From: Solilutibacter tolerans
Lineage (GTDB): Bacteria; Pseudomonadota; Gammaproteobacteria; Xanthomonadales; Xanthomonadaceae
DNA length: 64,000 nucleotides
Direction: 5' to 3'
Assembly (NCBI RefSeq): GCF_900155935.1
Contig: NZ_FTLW01000001.1
Coordinates: forward strand, 1-64,000
Both the position numbers and the translations under genes were made by a program. Shown piece after piece: positions 63,402 through 64,000 of this stretch. The notes under the pieces are model-generated. The model was not told the origin of the DNA and searched no databases. It saw only the letters and a program-made list of their open reading frames with translations. Within the stretch, counting starts at the first letter, position 1. Every line of letters begins with the position of its first letter.

Positions 63402-64000
63402 TTAAGAGTGCGCCATCGCGCGCTTGGACGCCGCGACGATCTTGTCCACGCTGGGCAGGTACTTCATTTCCAGACGGAACAAGGGGATGTGGGTGTCGTA
63501 ACCGGTGACGCGCTCGACCGGTGCCAAGAGATCGAACAGGCATTCCTCGGCGACGCGGGCGGCGATCTCCGCGCCGAAGCCCGCGGTCTTCGCGGCCTCG
63601 TGCACGATGACGCAACGGCCGGTCTTGGCGACGGATTCGGCGATGGTGTCGAAGTCGAGCGGCTTGAGCGTCGCGACATCGATCACTTCCGCGCTGATGC
63701 CCTCACTCGCGAGTTTCTCCGCAGCTTCGAGCGTCTCTTTCACTTGCGCGCCCCAGGTGACGAGGGTGATGTCGCTGCCATCGCGCAGCACGAAGCAGAC
63801 ATCGAGCGGCAGCGCTTCGCCATCATCCGGCACCAGCTCCTTGTACTGGCGATAGATGCGCTTGGGCTCCATGTAGATGACTGGGTCCGGGTCGCGGATG
63901 GCGGCGAGCAGCAGGCCATAGGCGCGTGCAGGCGATGAGGGCATCACCACGCGCAAACCGGGCACGTTGGTGAAGATGGACTCGTTCGCCTCGCTGTGAT
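63402..64000 (-). CDS. Alpha-keto acid dehydrogenase E1 beta subunit (5' end beyond window)
   Basis: The visible 199 residues run from HSEANESIFTNVPGLRVVMPSSPARAYGLLLAAIRDPDPVI to the stop. Conserved E1beta blocks: EPKRIYRQ, VTWGAQVKETLEAAEKL, VIDVATLKPLDFDTI, HEAAKTAGFGAEIAARVAEE, VTGYDTHIPLFRLE. The gene continues past base 64000, so the N-terminus and partner E1alpha are not seen. Operon with E2. Confidence 0.92.
   Translation of the reverse strand, partial: HSEANESIFTNVPGLRVVMPSSPARAYGLLLAAIRDPDPVIYMEPKRIYRQYKELVPDDGEALPLDVCFVLRDGSDITLVTWGAQVKETLEAAEKLASEGISAEVIDVATLKPLDFDTIAESVAKTGRCVIVHEAAKTAGFGAEIAARVAEECLFDLLAPVERVTGYDTHIPLFRLEMKYLPSVDKIVAASKRAMAHS

Noticed and set aside
1-64000. CRISPR array
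   Set aside because: No regularly spaced 24-40-bp repeats were seen; the Cas4-like domain at 15.1 kb has no other Cas genes nearby.

Overview
The window looks like a chromosome of a Lysobacterales (Xanthomonadales) gammaproteobacterium. The evidence is the right-hand 15 kb: dusA, a PepSY-PhoP-PhoQ operon, birA-coaX-SPOR, tRNA-Thr, arginase, entericidin, trpS with a C-terminal extension and an E1beta/E2 dehydrogenase pair, all GC-rich and orderly, plus a lexA-imuA-imuB-dnaE2 cassette of the kind seen in xanthomonads. This is inference from gene content; no rRNA is present to fix the taxon.

Layout. 1-5.46 kb: a cargo block (beta-carbonic anhydrase, SulP transporter, decayed IS5 transposase, Na+/Ca2+ antiporter, truncated universal stress protein) lying between two identical 90-bp ends of an IS481-family element, each abutting a CTAG target. 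5.46-11.2 kb: four translationally coupled minus-strand genes, lexA-imuA-imuB-dnaE2, an SOS mutagenesis operon with an 18-bp palindrome right at the lexA start. 11.4-21.1 kb: AT-richer accessory DNA with small hypotheticals, a SRAP (HMCES/YedK-like) protein, a 5'-truncated double AAA ATPase, a DUF2779 protein (Cas4-like plus DEDD-exonuclease-like), a frameshifted WYL regulator, and a putative nucleotide-modification gene (Nmad3-like) cleanly split by an intact IS3-family element.

21.8-28.0 kb: an unusual operon of large, divergent tyrosine-recombinase-like proteins plus an unknown partner and a conventional tyrosine recombinase. 28.1-38.1 kb: a three-gene DNA methyltransferase-helicase-GIY-YIG nuclease operon, probably a restriction-modification-like defence system, with several unknown genes around it. 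38.3-44.9 kb: a complete Wadjet operon (jetABCD). 45.3-47.9 kb: a complete Gabija pair (gajAB) behind a perfect 22-bp palindrome. 48.0-49.1 kb: an integrase pointing away from dusA, with repeats in the junction; dusA 5' ends are a known integration target, so the accessory region is best read as an integrated, layered defence island. No left attachment site (a partial copy of the dusA 5' end) was found in the window.

49.2-64 kb is ordinary chromosome: RNA modification, two-component signalling, biotin and CoA metabolism, arginine catabolism, tryptophanyl-tRNA synthetase, a GAF-GGDEF diguanylate cyclase, and the start of an alpha-keto acid dehydrogenase operon that runs off the right edge.
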